A program made the translations under genes and the position numbers. Source: Diplonema japonicum (lineage: Eukaryota > Euglenozoa > Diplonemea > Diplonemida > Diplonemidae). Taken from it: 64,000 bases of DNA. The notes under the pieces were generated by a model. That model searched no databases. It saw only the letters and a list, made by a program, of their open reading frames with translations, and was not told the DNA's origin. Within the stretch, counting starts at the first letter, position 1. Each line of letters opens with the position of its first letter. Location: contig OZ025751.1 of assembly GCA_964019335.1 (NCBI GenBank), positions 186,001-250,000 of the forward strand. The letters are read 5' to 3'. This document shows positions 10,089 to 19,894 of this stretch, in pieces.

Positions 10089-11261
10089 CTAAAAATAACA
10101 CGTCTCGGATTCGACTATGGACGGGACAGCAGAGGGCACGTCGCCGCCACTGCTGAGGTCCTCGTGAAACATCCTGTTGAGGTACAGTTCCTTGGCGGTC
10201 CGCTTGGCCAGTTCTGCGTTGAGCGTAAGGACGGACACCTGCTGGACCGCGTCACGGGTGATGAAGGGCTCGGGTGGGGTGCGGGCAGGCTGCACCGCAT
10301 CAAGAGCCCCTGCAAGCGACTGCCTTTTCGCCAAGTGTGTCAATAACATCCTAGAGTACTCCTCCTGTGTCTCGGTGTATTTCCGAAGGCTCTCGTTGTC
10401 CTTCTTTCGCAACGCTCGTACCCTGAGGTTCCTCGACGATGGATCAAGCTCCTCTGCTGGCATGTTCTTTACTAGAACATCTGATCCAGGTCCTGCTCCT
10501 CGTTGTTGAATTGTTTTTCCTTGCCAGTAAGCCTCCAATCTTGCTTCGTGGGTGGCTAATCGTTTTTGTAAACGAGTGTCAACGTACTCCTCAGCCGCCT
10601 CGAACGCTTCGTCTCCTTCGGGAACCATTTCTTCAGCTGCGGTGAGGCTGTCGTCGCCGGTGAAGAATGTCAACGGGCTTGATGACACTTCGCTACGTGT
10701 GTCATGGGTTTGGTTCTCATAATCTGGATGGTCTGGGATGTTGTTCGCCACCCCGCACCATGCGAAGAGCCCCTTGAGTTTTGCAAGATGGACATTGGTG
10801 TTGTTGATGGGCAGGATTATGTTTCGAAACTCGTTAGAACAGTCACACCTCAGCCGTGTGCGGTTTGGTGCGTCTTTGATAACCTGGCATGAGAAGAAGG
10901 TGGGCCGGAGGATAGTGTCGTTCAAGGTGTACCTGCAGCCAGCGTTCCGAATCCCGCCCTTTGCAGGGAAAAACTCCAGGGTGTCGCCGTCATCATCCAG
11001 TATCGCAACAGGATGGTTGTGCCCTGTTTGTTTTCCGGGTGTTTGTTTCTTCTTGACGGTCAGTGTGACTTTGCACCTGTTTGCGCTTCCCAAGGATGAT
11101 GACGGGCTTTTCTCTCTCGGGCTCTGGATCGGCTCCGGTTGCTTCTTCTTTGCTGCGTTGCAGCTTTTACACCTCTTGCATATTCTCCTTGGCCATTCAC
11201 TCTTTGGATCGATACTTCTTGCCGCAGTAAGCGGTGGGCCAGGGGACAGGCCTCTGTACAT
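10089..11261 (-). CDS. Unknown 390-aa protein with cysteine pairs
   Basis: Intronless frame starting MYRGLSPGPP and ending ESETCYF. The N-terminal region has a basic cysteine cluster (RICKRCKSCNAAKKK), and a second cluster, RCDCSNEF, lies near residue 140, so a zinc-binding module is possible. The centre (about 75-180) looks globular. The C-terminal half is charged and helical. No signal peptide or membrane segment is seen, and I recognise no family. It sits between the eL21 pair and the thioredoxin/LamG gene. Confidence 0.6.
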   Translation of the reverse strand: MYRGLSPGPPLTAARSIDPKSEWPRRICKRCKSCNAAKKKQPEPIQSPREKSPSSSLGSANRCKVTLTVKKKQTPGKQTGHNHPVAILDDDGDTLEFFPAKGGIRNAGCRYTLNDTILRPTFFSCQVIKDAPNRTRLRCDCSNEFRNIILPINNTNVHLAKLKGLFAWCGVANNIPDHPDYENQTHDTRSEVSSSPLTFFTGDDSLTAAEEMVPEGDEAFEAAEEYVDTRLQKRLATHEARLEAYWQGKTIQQRGAGPGSDVLVKNMPAEELDPSSRNLRVRALRKKDNESLRKYTETQEEYSRMLLTHLAKRQSLAGALDAVQPARTPPEPFITRDAVQQVSVLTLNAELAKRTAKELYLNRMFHEDLSSGGDVPSAVPSIVESETCYF

Positions 11262-11516
11262 GATCCTTCCTTCCCCCTTGTTTTGTGTGTTGCATTTGAA
11301 TAGGTGGGGGGGGGGGGGGGGGGGGATGAACCAGCGTTCGAGAAAAAAAAGGGGGGAGGGTTTGTTAAAAAAAAGAGGGAAGGGGGTTACTTATGTGTCT
11401 TACGGCTTTTTTTTATTCACATCAACTAAAACAAAAAAGTGGGGGGGGGAGAAAGGGTGTAAGGAGAGAAAGAATGAATATTACTATCCCTCCGTCTTTC
11501 TTTTTTTTTTTTGGTT

Positions 11517-13820
11517 TCACTCTTCAGGTTTTTTCTCCTCTTCTCCGCCTTGTTTTTCACTGTCCTCTTTTTCAGGCTGTTTCTCCCCATCAGACGCGGC
11601 GGGGGGGGTGTCTTCTGCTTCTTTTGGCTTTTCTTCTTCTTCTTTGGTGGTCTCCTCTGCTTCTTTTTTCTCCTCCGGTTTGGCCTCGCTTGGTGGTGTT
11701 TCCTCTTCTTTTGGTTTTTCCGGTTCTTCCTCCTTCTTCTCTTCTTTTTCGGGTTCCTTCTCCTCCTTGTCGGGTGCCTCTTCTTTTTCTTCTGCTTTCT
11801 TCTCCTCTGCAGGTTTGGCCTCCTCTTCTTTCTTTTCTTCAGCTTCGGGTTCCTGTGTCTTTTCACCCTCTTGTTCCTCAGGTTTTTTTTCTTCTTCTTT
11901 GGGTGGGCTCTCCTCTTCCTTGGCGCCTTCTTCCTTAGCTCCCTCTTCAGCAGGTTTTTCGGACTTCTCCTATTTTTTTGGGTTTTAAAAAAAGGGGGGG
12001 GGGTGATAATTATAAACATACCTCCCCTTCCTCATCTGCTTTTCCCTCAGTGCCATCGTCGTAGTCTTCACTCATAGTGGTGTTGAGACCTTCCTCCTTG
12101 GGTGTTTCGTCTTTTTTACCTTCTTGTGGTTCTTCAGGTTTGTCTGCAGGGGGTGCCTCACCCTCTCCCTCTCCCTCTCCCTCACCTTCCTTCTTCTCCT
12201 CTTCGGGCTTTTCGGCATCCCCTTCGACAGGTTCCTTTGTCTCCTCCGAGTCTGGCTTTGGTTGCTCCGCAGTCTCCTCCACAGGCTCCACGCAGAAAGA
12301 TTTGTCCTCAAATGCTTTTTCAACACTGTCCTTGCTCACTTCGGGAAGCACCGTGAGACCAGCAATCTGTTTTTTTTTTTTTTTTTTTGAGGGGGGGAAA
12401 AAAAAAAAAACAATACCCTGCCCAGGAATGCTGTTGCTGCTTCGGCTTTGTAATTGGCTGCGCCCAGCAAGGCCTTGCTGTCTTCTGAAACGCTGTTTTC
12501 GACACCTTCGCCGAAGGTCATTGTAGAGGCCTCGGCTCCTCCCACATAAAGCACTGCTGTTTTGGACTCGGAGTCGTATGAGCAAGCGACATGTGACCAT
12601 TCCTGCTCGGGTAATGCCGTCTCTGTAGTGAGGTGCTCCTCGCCGTTGAAGGAGAGGAAAGGTTTCAGCTCGCGGAGGGAGACGAACAGGTAGCCGTTCT
12701 CTTTGTCGGTTTCGCCAGCTCCGAGGATTGCAAGATCGTTATTCGTCCTACCCTCGGCGTATGCAGCACCTTCCGCAGGGTTGACCCACACAGACAAGGT
12801 GAATGATTTGGTTAAGTTCATCTCCTGAGCGGACCCGAGGAGGATACCACCGGTGTCAGATTGTTCTGTGAAGCTGCATGTTTTCTTCGCCACGTTTTCG
12901 TGAGTTACGCTCTCCTCTTCTTTCTTTGGTTCTTCAGGTGCTGGTTCGGGTTCTGCCGGGGTCTCGGCGGGTTTTGCTTCCTCTGGTTTCTCCCCTGCAG
13001 GGGGTCCGTTCTTCTCCTCTTCCTCCTTTCTGATTCTCTCCTGAGCGATTCTTTCTTCATATTGCGGGAGGGCCTTGTGGAACACTGTCTCGAACTTGTC
13101 CTCTCCAACCCAGTCTTGTATACCTTTCGCTGTCACCATTGGAACAGAGCCTTTTTCGACTTTTAAAGCTTGCATGAGAATCTTTGTTTCTTCATCGTTG
13201 AATGCGGGGGCATCGGGGGGGAACAGGCACCACACGTTCACCGCCCTGCAGAATTTCAGCCAGCTTGTTTCGGGTTCCGCAGCTCCGATCTGGTCTGACC
13301 AGGCTTCGAGGAGTCCGGGGTTTGTTATGAAATCAGACGCGGGTTTCTTCTCCTTAATCAATGTCTTCACCGTCCGTTTGATGTGAGGTGTGTTGACGCC
13401 TTCGATAGAGCTTACGTATTGGCAGTCCTTGTAGAACATGAACATTGGTTTGGCTTTGCCGATCTGACCCTCGAACTTCTCCTTCCAGGTGTCGGGGAGG
13501 ATGTCACGCTGCAACTCGACGGACCTTGCACTGGATCTTGGGGTGAGGATGGGGTCCGAAGCTGATTTGTTTTCCAGCTCACTGAGAATCTCAGATGCGT
13601 TGACTTGTAAAAATTTCAGCGAGACGGCCTGATCGTCCACGTCTTGGATGGTAATATCCCTGAAGGTGCTTTTCAGCGCGTTGCACGCACCCCAGGTGGA
13701 GCAGAACACATCAAGAACTGTGACACAGGCCCTCCCCGTCGATTCCTTCTCGTAAGCACTGATATGCTCCATTAGTTCGGAGAGGCAGTTCACCGGGATT
13801 GTGATCTCTTGCTTGTTCAT
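11517..13820 (-). CDS. Thioredoxin-like / LamG-like fusion with long acidic tail (three exons)
   Basis: Exons 12417-13820, 12022-12366 and 11517-11969, all a multiple of three, give 733 aa. Introns are 50 and 51 nt. Residues 1-140 resemble the thioredoxin domain of NME8/NME9-type proteins (VLDVF....GAC.ALKSTF; GKAKPMFMFYKD; GVNTPHIKRTV). The active site reads C40-S-T-W-G-A-C46, so the first cysteine of WCGPC is replaced by Trp while the second remains. About residues 315-470 form a concanavalin/LamG-type jellyroll (FTLSVWVNP; EWSHVACSYD; FLGRIAGLTVL). The last 260 residues are almost only E, K, P and A. NME8-type proteins act in outer-arm dynein, so an axonemal role is plausible but unproven. 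Confidence 0.75.
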
Positions 13821-15117
13821 TTTATTTTTTCTTTTTTTTTTTTTTGCGAGCCCCCCTCGCCTTTTTTTTTTGTTTCGAGATGAATTGAAGGAGATTTATA
13901 AAGAGGGGGAATAAAGGAAATATAAAAAAAAAAAAAAAAAAAAACGTGGATTTCTTTTTTTTCCGCCAGAAGGGTGTCAAAACAACATTTAAATAAATAA
14001 AAAACGATTTTTTCACTATATGATGGGGGGGGGGGGGGATGTGTTTTTGGCAAAAAAAAATGGGCCCTCAAAAAAAAATACCCTTTTTCTTGTCCGTTCC
14101 GTGCTTTTTTTTTTCCTAGTAAAAAAAATAAAAAATAAAAAATTGTGATTGAGCGTGCGTTCATTTTAATTCGTTTTTTTTTTTCTGTAAATTTTAAAAA
14201 AAAATAAAAATGAGGGGGGGTGATGCTGGTCGTAACAAGGGGAGCAGCATTGATGGAATCAAGAACAACGGAGGGGCATCATACCCATCCGACACAATTT
14301 TTTTAACCAATTGTTTTTTTGTTTTTTTTTTTCCTTCACTTTCGCCGTTTCCCCCCCTACCCCAATTTCGTTTGCTCTGTAGGCGACAGTCGCAATGCTG
14401 GGCAGATGGGGAAAAACAAAGGGGGGGGAGAACTAAACATAAATCCATAAAAAGCATTAAAATCCACTCACTGAAAAAGACTATGAAATCGCTAACAAAT
14501 AAATAACTTAAAAAAAATAGGACACACAGGATGACCGGGTGTCTAAAAAATGGAAAAAAAATTTCTTTTCTTCTCTTTTTCCGATTTTACCCTCATTTTT
14601 TTTTTCCTTCCTTTTTTTATGGCTTCTTGGTGTTGCCATAATAATTTTTTTTGCTCCTTGTTTCTCTTTTATTCAAACCGGGGAGGGTCTATAAAAAAAA
14701 AAGATATCCACTGCTAACCACTTCGAATCTTCGGCCAAGGGCTCAATCTGAACATTTTTTTTCCCCTCAGGTATTTTTTTTTTTTTTTCCAGGCCGGACA
14801 GCGGTGAATAGATATTACTTTTTTTTTCCACTCTCGGTTTGCTCTCTCTTTCCTTTTTTGCTTTATGTTTCTTTCTCTTTTTTTTTTCTTACCGCGAAGA
14901 ACGGAAAGAGCTAGCCAAAGAGGGGGGGGGGGGGGGGGAGTTTGAGAAAAAGATATTCCAGTGTACAAGTACTTACTCATCGAGAGTAGGAACGGACTGT
15001 TGAAAACATGCAAAGCTAAGAGGGGGGGGGGGGGGGGGGTATTAACCATCTCCATCACCACCATGGGCAAGCAAAACCAAGTAAGAAGAAAAGGGGGGAA
15101 ATACCTCCACCTCCACC
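13821..15117. other. Intergenic region, with a possible micro-exon gene
   Basis: About 1.3 kb of homopolymers broken by short non-repetitive islands. On the minus strand, islands near 15047-15064, 14980-14999, 14885-14920 and 14700-14760 are flanked by GTAAGT/GTAAGA donors and CAG/TAG acceptors, and could join into a peptide of about 36 residues ending at 14714. Another island, near 14350-14410, also looks non-random. The support is weak, so no CDS is called. Confidence 0.3.
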
Positions 15118-16143
15118 TCACATGACCGAACACCCCGAAGAGCAGAAGGCACAGCCACTCTCGGAATTTGCAGTCAGATTCTTAAGGTTCTCGGGCTTCT
15201 TCTTCCATGCGTGCTCCACGGAAACATCGATTGTCTGGGATTTTTTTTTATTTAATTATTTCCATACTTCCTCCTTATCCTTAGGTGCACAGCATGAGCT
15301 TTCCGGTCCACATCCATCCTTCGGCTCCTCTTCAACCTTCTTCTTGGACCCGCAGCAGCCGCCAGCTTTCTTAGGCTCTTCCACTTCCACCTTCTTCTTC
15401 GACCCACAGCATCCGCCGGCCTTCTTGGGCTCCTCTACAACAGGTTCAACTTCTTCCTTTTTCTTGGACCCACAGCACCCGCCAGACTTTTTAGGTTCCT
15501 CCACAATTTCAGTTTCTTCTTTTTTCTTTGATCCACAGCACCCGCCAGCCTTCTTGGGCTCCTCCTCAACAACTTCTTCCTTTTTCTTCGACCCACAGCA
15601 TCCGGTTTTCTTCGGCTCCTCAGACACAACAGGGGGTTCCTCTTTCACAGGTTCCTCCGGCTTGACCTCAGCGGGCGCAACGGTTTCTGGCTCAGATGGC
15701 TCAACAGCGGCAGCCACCTCGGGCTTGACCTTCTTGTTTTTGTTCTTCGCCATAGGTAATTCCCTGATGGGGCTGTGAGCTTCTTTTGTGAAGAACAGGA
15801 CGCAGTTGGAATGGTACAACCCTTGGTTGTTCAGGCTCAGTTCAAGGCAGAGCCTCTTGAGCTTCACGATGGTGTCTAGATCAGCGACCGTGGCGAAGTC
15901 CTGGGGGGGAGGGATGGAAAACAAAGAAATACAAGAAACTATTAAATTCAACCCACCCCTTGTGTAAACAGGAGGGGGGATGCCTACCTCGGTTTCTTCA
16001 ATGGACCAAATGGCATACTCTTCCATATCCACGTACAGTACGTCTTCGATGTCATCGAGTAAGTGTCCCAACGGGCGGTCTAGAGGAATGTCCAGCTCAA
16101 GGCCTTCATCGGGGTACCACGCGTCCCCCACAAGCCGCACCAT
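15118..16143 (-). CDS. Unknown protein with repeated CCGSKKK modules (three exons)
   Basis: Exons 15988-16143, 15268-15900 and 15118-15234 give 301 aa; introns are 87 and 33 nt. The ATG at 16141-16143 lies just after a pyrimidine-rich CCACAG, a likely splice-leader acceptor, and is preferred over any upstream start. Residues 1-110 form a globular part rich in acidic and hydrophobic residues (MVRLVGDAWYPDEGLELD...). Five modules of the form EEPKKxGGCCGSKKKxE and a sixth degenerate one (CGPESSCCAP) follow, then a tail ending CAFCSSGCSVM. Paired cysteines next to lysines could be palmitoylation or metal-binding sites. This is inference. I do not recognise the family. Confidence 0.7.
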
Positions 16144-16254
16144 CTCATCCTGTGGACAGTGGCACGGGGGTATCAAAAACAATTTCAATTTTAAACAAGA
16201 GAATATAAATATAATGTGTAGTATTCTTTTTTTTTTCTTTCCTTCCCTCCTTAT

Positions 16255-17361
16255 TCACCCTTCGCTTGTCTTAATACTTTGTCGCAGGGTTCGGCTCGAC
16301 AGGCGGCGGAACTCACGAGACGAAAGCCTCCGGCCCAGCCCGGACCCCCATGAGTCAGGGGACTGCCCGACCATCTGGTTCTGGAAGTCCATGTTGAAGG
16401 AGTACACTGTGAGAGACCAGAAAACAGCAGCGTTGTACTCAAATATAGCGCAAGGGATGCCCGAGGTGAGCATGAAGATGACGGCAGACAGCATGGTCAC
16501 GTGGGAGTAGACCAGCCTCTTCTGACGAAGGCTGACCTGCTCGGATGAACTTGACTCGGCCGTACACGGGTATGCCGCAGCAACCAAGCCACTCTCCACG
16601 GCTAGCTCCGAGTGGACTTCCAACGTGTAAAGTGTACAGCCACCACTTACCGCAGCCGCGATAATGTGTGGAATGTTCGTCCAGTAAGGCCCGCTGCTGA
16701 AGATGCCAACACAGATCATCATAACCCCTCCGAAATATCCAAGATCCACCACTCTTGAGACCTTATCCTTGATGTACTTAGGCTGCCCCACATATCCGTT
16801 CAAGAAGCCCCGTGCGAGTCCCACCAAGGCGAGGCCTGTCATGCTGCCACCAATCGTCCAAACAATGTTTTCGGGGAACCGTTCGCCAGTGCTCGATATT
16901 ATTGGGAGAAGGACTATCCTGTGGTGGTAGATGAGCACCGACAGGGTGTAGGTGGTCAGAAACGTTCCCCAGCACGACAGAAGAACTAGCTTTGGGAAGT
17001 TCTTGTACAACGCAGATCCTTTGCAATCGTCGATTTGGTGTATGATGACGCTGCACGGCACTACTATGAGCTCTGTGATACCCGTCACCTGCAATACGTA
17101 TTTCACCGGGACGTGTGCTAGCCAGTGCACTCCGCATCCTATTGCCAAGGGGGCTACCACTAGAACCTTAGCGCCGAACTTGAAAGCCCTCTCCAGGTCT
17201 ATCCACCCTTCGTCATCTTCTTCTTCTTCTCGATCGTCTTCGTCATCTTCCGCTGGTTGCTGGTGATCTCGCCAGTGTTCATACTTTTGCAATAGACAAT
17301 CGAGCAGCCCTCCTCCAGTGGCTGCTGCAATGCTTGCTTTCAACACGACGGCAGTTTCCAT
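16255..17361 (-). CDS. Polytopic membrane protein, unknown family (368 aa)
   Basis: Intronless 368-aa frame starting METAVVLKASIAAATGGGLL. An acidic cytosolic-type stretch (DDEDDREEEEDDEGW) separates the N-terminal hydrophobic segment from about six to eight further membrane spans (for example VLVVAPLAIGCGVHWLAHV and MMICVGIFSSGPYW). The C-terminal tail is Ser/Arg-rich with a repeated RLSSR motif, a possible basophilic kinase site. No transporter signature is recognised. It lies next to the YIPF6-like membrane protein. Confidence 0.65.
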   Translation of the reverse strand: METAVVLKASIAAATGGGLLDCLLQKYEHWRDHQQPAEDDEDDREEEEDDEGWIDLERAFKFGAKVLVVAPLAIGCGVHWLAHVPVKYVLQVTGITELIVVPCSVIIHQIDDCKGSALYKNFPKLVLLSCWGTFLTTYTLSVLIYHHRIVLLPIISSTGERFPENIVWTIGGSMTGLALVGLARGFLNGYVGQPKYIKDKVSRVVDLGYFGGVMMICVGIFSSGPYWTNIPHIIAAAVSGGCTLYTLEVHSELAVESGLVAAAYPCTAESSSSEQVSLRQKRLVYSHVTMLSAVIFMLTSGIPCAIFEYNAAVFWSLTVYSFNMDFQNQMVGQSPDSWGSGLGRRLSSREFRRLSSRTLRQSIKTSEG

Positions 17362-17613
17362 CGCATCATTTAGGTGTGTGTAAAGAAAAAAGAGAAGAAA
17401 AAAATCTTAGGATAGCGGTGGAGGGATATAAATTGTTAAAATACCAAAGTAATACCAAATCAAAAGAGTGGATAGGCTTCTGAAGGCCGATAAGAAGGGG
17501 GGGGGGGGGGGGGAGAACTTAGAAAAAAATGGACACTTTTTTTTCTCTCTTTTCTTTTGTATGTGCGCTCTCTTACCCTCCCTTTTTCTTGCCCCCTATT
17601 CCCACTTCGGTGT

Positions 17614-18333
17614 TTATCGGATGGACACAGCAAGCATCCATCCAAGAAAGAAGTAGAACAATGCAATGGGGTAAACTGCTAACATCCGCCGTTTAGGGGG
17701 GATGGTTCCCGCTATAAATCCAAGAGAAGCTGTAATGGGGGGTTTCTTTTACTTTTTATTATTCCCAAGTAGCATACCCCAGCAAGCCCAGTACCAACAC
17801 AGACCCACGAGAAGGACTTTGATCTGCCAAATCTCTCTTATAGGGACAGGGGAGATTAAAATCGCCCCGCAAACATTCAACGGAAACAGACAATATCCAA
17901 GGGTGCAAAGACACTGGAAGAACGAAATTTTACCACCGAGGAACTTTGCGTTAAATGTGACGACAACAGAGCCTACAGCAATAATCATACACACGGCCGC
18001 AAAGAGGACGGAGGAATCAGTGCTCAGGTTGTCACTGTGGAAGGTCAAGATTCTGTGTAAAAAAGCTTCTTTTTTTTTTTCCCTTCCATTGACCCTCATA
18101 CATTGCCAACACCACACACAGAAGTAACGGCCCCCAAAGATCCCAGTCTTTCAATTCATTAACATCTGGAGCAGGCCCAACACACGGCATGGCGACCATC
18201 TTTATCTTTCTGCCTATCGATCTTGCATCTCGCATCTGTTTTTTTTTTCTTTTTTTTTTTTTTTTTTTCCCTCAACACATACAACAGTATCCCATATTGG
18301 TTCGTCTATTGTTGAAGAAGCTGGTGTGGACAT
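17614..18333 (-). CDS. YIP1-family Golgi membrane protein, YIPF6-like (four exons)
   Basis: Exons 18283-18333, 18102-18235, 17778-18052 and 17614-17729 give 191 aa; introns are 47, 49 and 48 nt. The join DWDLWGPLLLCVVLAIILTF is the hallmark of YIPF6 (human NWDLWGPLLLC). FNAKFLGGKISFFQCLCTLGYC and the last-exon RRMLAVYPIALFYFFLGWM also match, so intron placement is well constrained. Five membrane spans are visible and the N-terminus is cytosolic. YIP1 proteins bind Rab GTPases and shape ER-Golgi traffic. The N-terminal region is short compared with animal proteins. Confidence 0.88.
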
Positions 18334-18457
18334 TTTAAATTACTTTTCTTTCTCCACTCCCCCCCTCCCCCCTCTGAAGTAGTATGCTGTGCAGTACACA
18401 GTAGTATGATAACATGAGTATGTGAACCCTTATGCAGCTTGGGGGGGGGGGGGGGGA

Positions 18458-19024
18458 TTATTCAGTAAGGTTAAAACCTTGTTTTCTTGAAGCCTTGGGG
18501 TCTGTGTTCTCTACTGACCCATGCCATTGCTTTTTGATTCTGAGTGGCATCTTACCAAGACCCATGTTGCTCCAGTAGTAAATACCATCAGACACAAGAC
18601 CATGCTCATCTGAGGCCTCATGAGTGAAGTGGCCCATAGGGGAGGGTTTTTTAGATTGCTCCTTTCGTGAACGTTTCTTTGCTTCATGGATCTGTTGGTT
18701 GCGATGGGCCATCTGTGAGTAGTATGCTTTTCGCTTTTCTTTCAGCTCCTCTTCTGCTTTCTTCTCTGCTTCAGTCTTCACCTGCTGTTCGTTCCCTTCA
18801 TCATCTGATTCACGTGTTATTTCTTGACATATCACTTCTTCCTCCCCACCAACAACCACTGGCTTATTTATCACAGCAAATGGCAACACTGTCTCACTTT
18901 CTCCCTCACTCTGGCTCTCCACTTCTAACTTCCTCTTTTTTGCACTCTTCTTTTTGGATTTTTTTTTGCTAACTGGCTTTTCCTCTTCCTCCTCTCCAAT
19001 GTAGTTGCCTTCTGTGTCATACAT
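18458..19024 (-). CDS. Highly charged unknown protein at cluster edge (188 aa)
   Basis: Single frame starting MYDTEGNYIGEEEEE and rich in Lys/Glu (KKKSKKKSAKKRK), with a possible nuclear localisation signal. The C-terminal 60 residues (GIYYWSNMGLGKMPLRIKKQW) look more globular. The codons are poorer in CpG and C/G-ending triplets than the other minus-strand genes and resemble the repeat region to the right. It may therefore be a mobile-element-derived or fast-evolving gene. It is the first gene of the minus-strand unit if transcription starts in the strand-switch region. Confidence 0.5.
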   Translation of the reverse strand: MYDTEGNYIGEEEEEKPVSKKKSKKKSAKKRKLEVESQSEGESETVLPFAVINKPVVVGGEEEVICQEITRESDDEGNEQQVKTEAEKKAEEELKEKRKAYYSQMAHRNQQIHEAKKRSRKEQSKKPSPMGHFTHEASDEHGLVSDGIYYWSNMGLGKMPLRIKKQWHGSVENTDPKASRKQGFNLTE

Positions 19025-19324
19025 TTTCTTTTATAAAAGGGGTCTCTTACTATTTTGGGTTTTTGTTTTCAAAAAGGCAAGAAATAACAAAATAATAATA
19101 AATGTGTTAAGTGGAATTTGGTAGAGTTGCTCACCCCTAGTGGTGGGGCAAAGGGAAGACAAATTCAAGTCAAGAAAAGAACAGCACAGCTAATCATGCT
19201 AGTTTACTTTCTCATGTGTGAAATAAGAAGAGCACCATGTTCTTCCTACGTTTTACCAACAACCCCACCCAGAAAAAAAAGAAAGGACCTGCAAATGTGT
19301 GGCAGCAGTGATGGGTGAATCCTA

Positions 19325-19470
19325 ATTAGGACTAGACTGGACTGGACCGGACCAGACCAGATCCAGTGTGAATTTCGACCCAATTATGCCAGACTGACCG
19401 GACTGACCAGACTGGACCAGACCAGACCAGACCGGACTGAACCAGACCAGACAAGATACAACCACAACAC
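19325..19470. repeat. GACTGGACC-type degenerate repeat, copy 1
   Basis: An array of GACTGGACC / GACCAGACC variants around the phrase CCAGTGTGAATTTCGACCC. It is preceded by GTGATGGGTGAATCCTAATT, which recurs near 22930. Confidence 0.85.
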
Positions 19471-19603
19471 CACATCCCCCCTTTTTTTTGCTGCAGAGTT
19501 CAAACGTATAAACAGATGTCTACAAGAAAAGATGTTACACAGGTACTGAGAGACGACAACAACAACAACAACAACAAGAAACAAAAAAAAAAAAAAAAAA
19601 AGA

Positions 19604-19760
19604 CTGGACCAGACTGGACTGGATCCAGTGTGAATTCCAACCCAATTATGCTGGACTGACCAGACTGACCAGACTGACCAGACTGGACCAGACTGGACCA
19701 GACTGGACTGGACTGGACCAGACCAGACTGGACTGAACCAGACTGGACAAGATACAACCA
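19604..19760. repeat. GACTGGACC-type degenerate repeat, copy 2
   Basis: Same motif family as copy 1, including GATCCAGTGTGAATTC. The flank CAAGATACAACCACAACACC follows both copies, so the pair is a local duplication of about 290 bp. Confidence 0.85.
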
Positions 19761-19894
19761 CAACACCACATCCCCCCTTTTTTTTAAGATCACTGGATGC
19801 GATTCCATAGCCCTGCTGGAAGAAAAAAGAGGGAAGAGAAAGCAAAGGCAAGTGCAGAAGCACGGGAAAAGAAGATGCAGGCTAAGAAAAAGAA

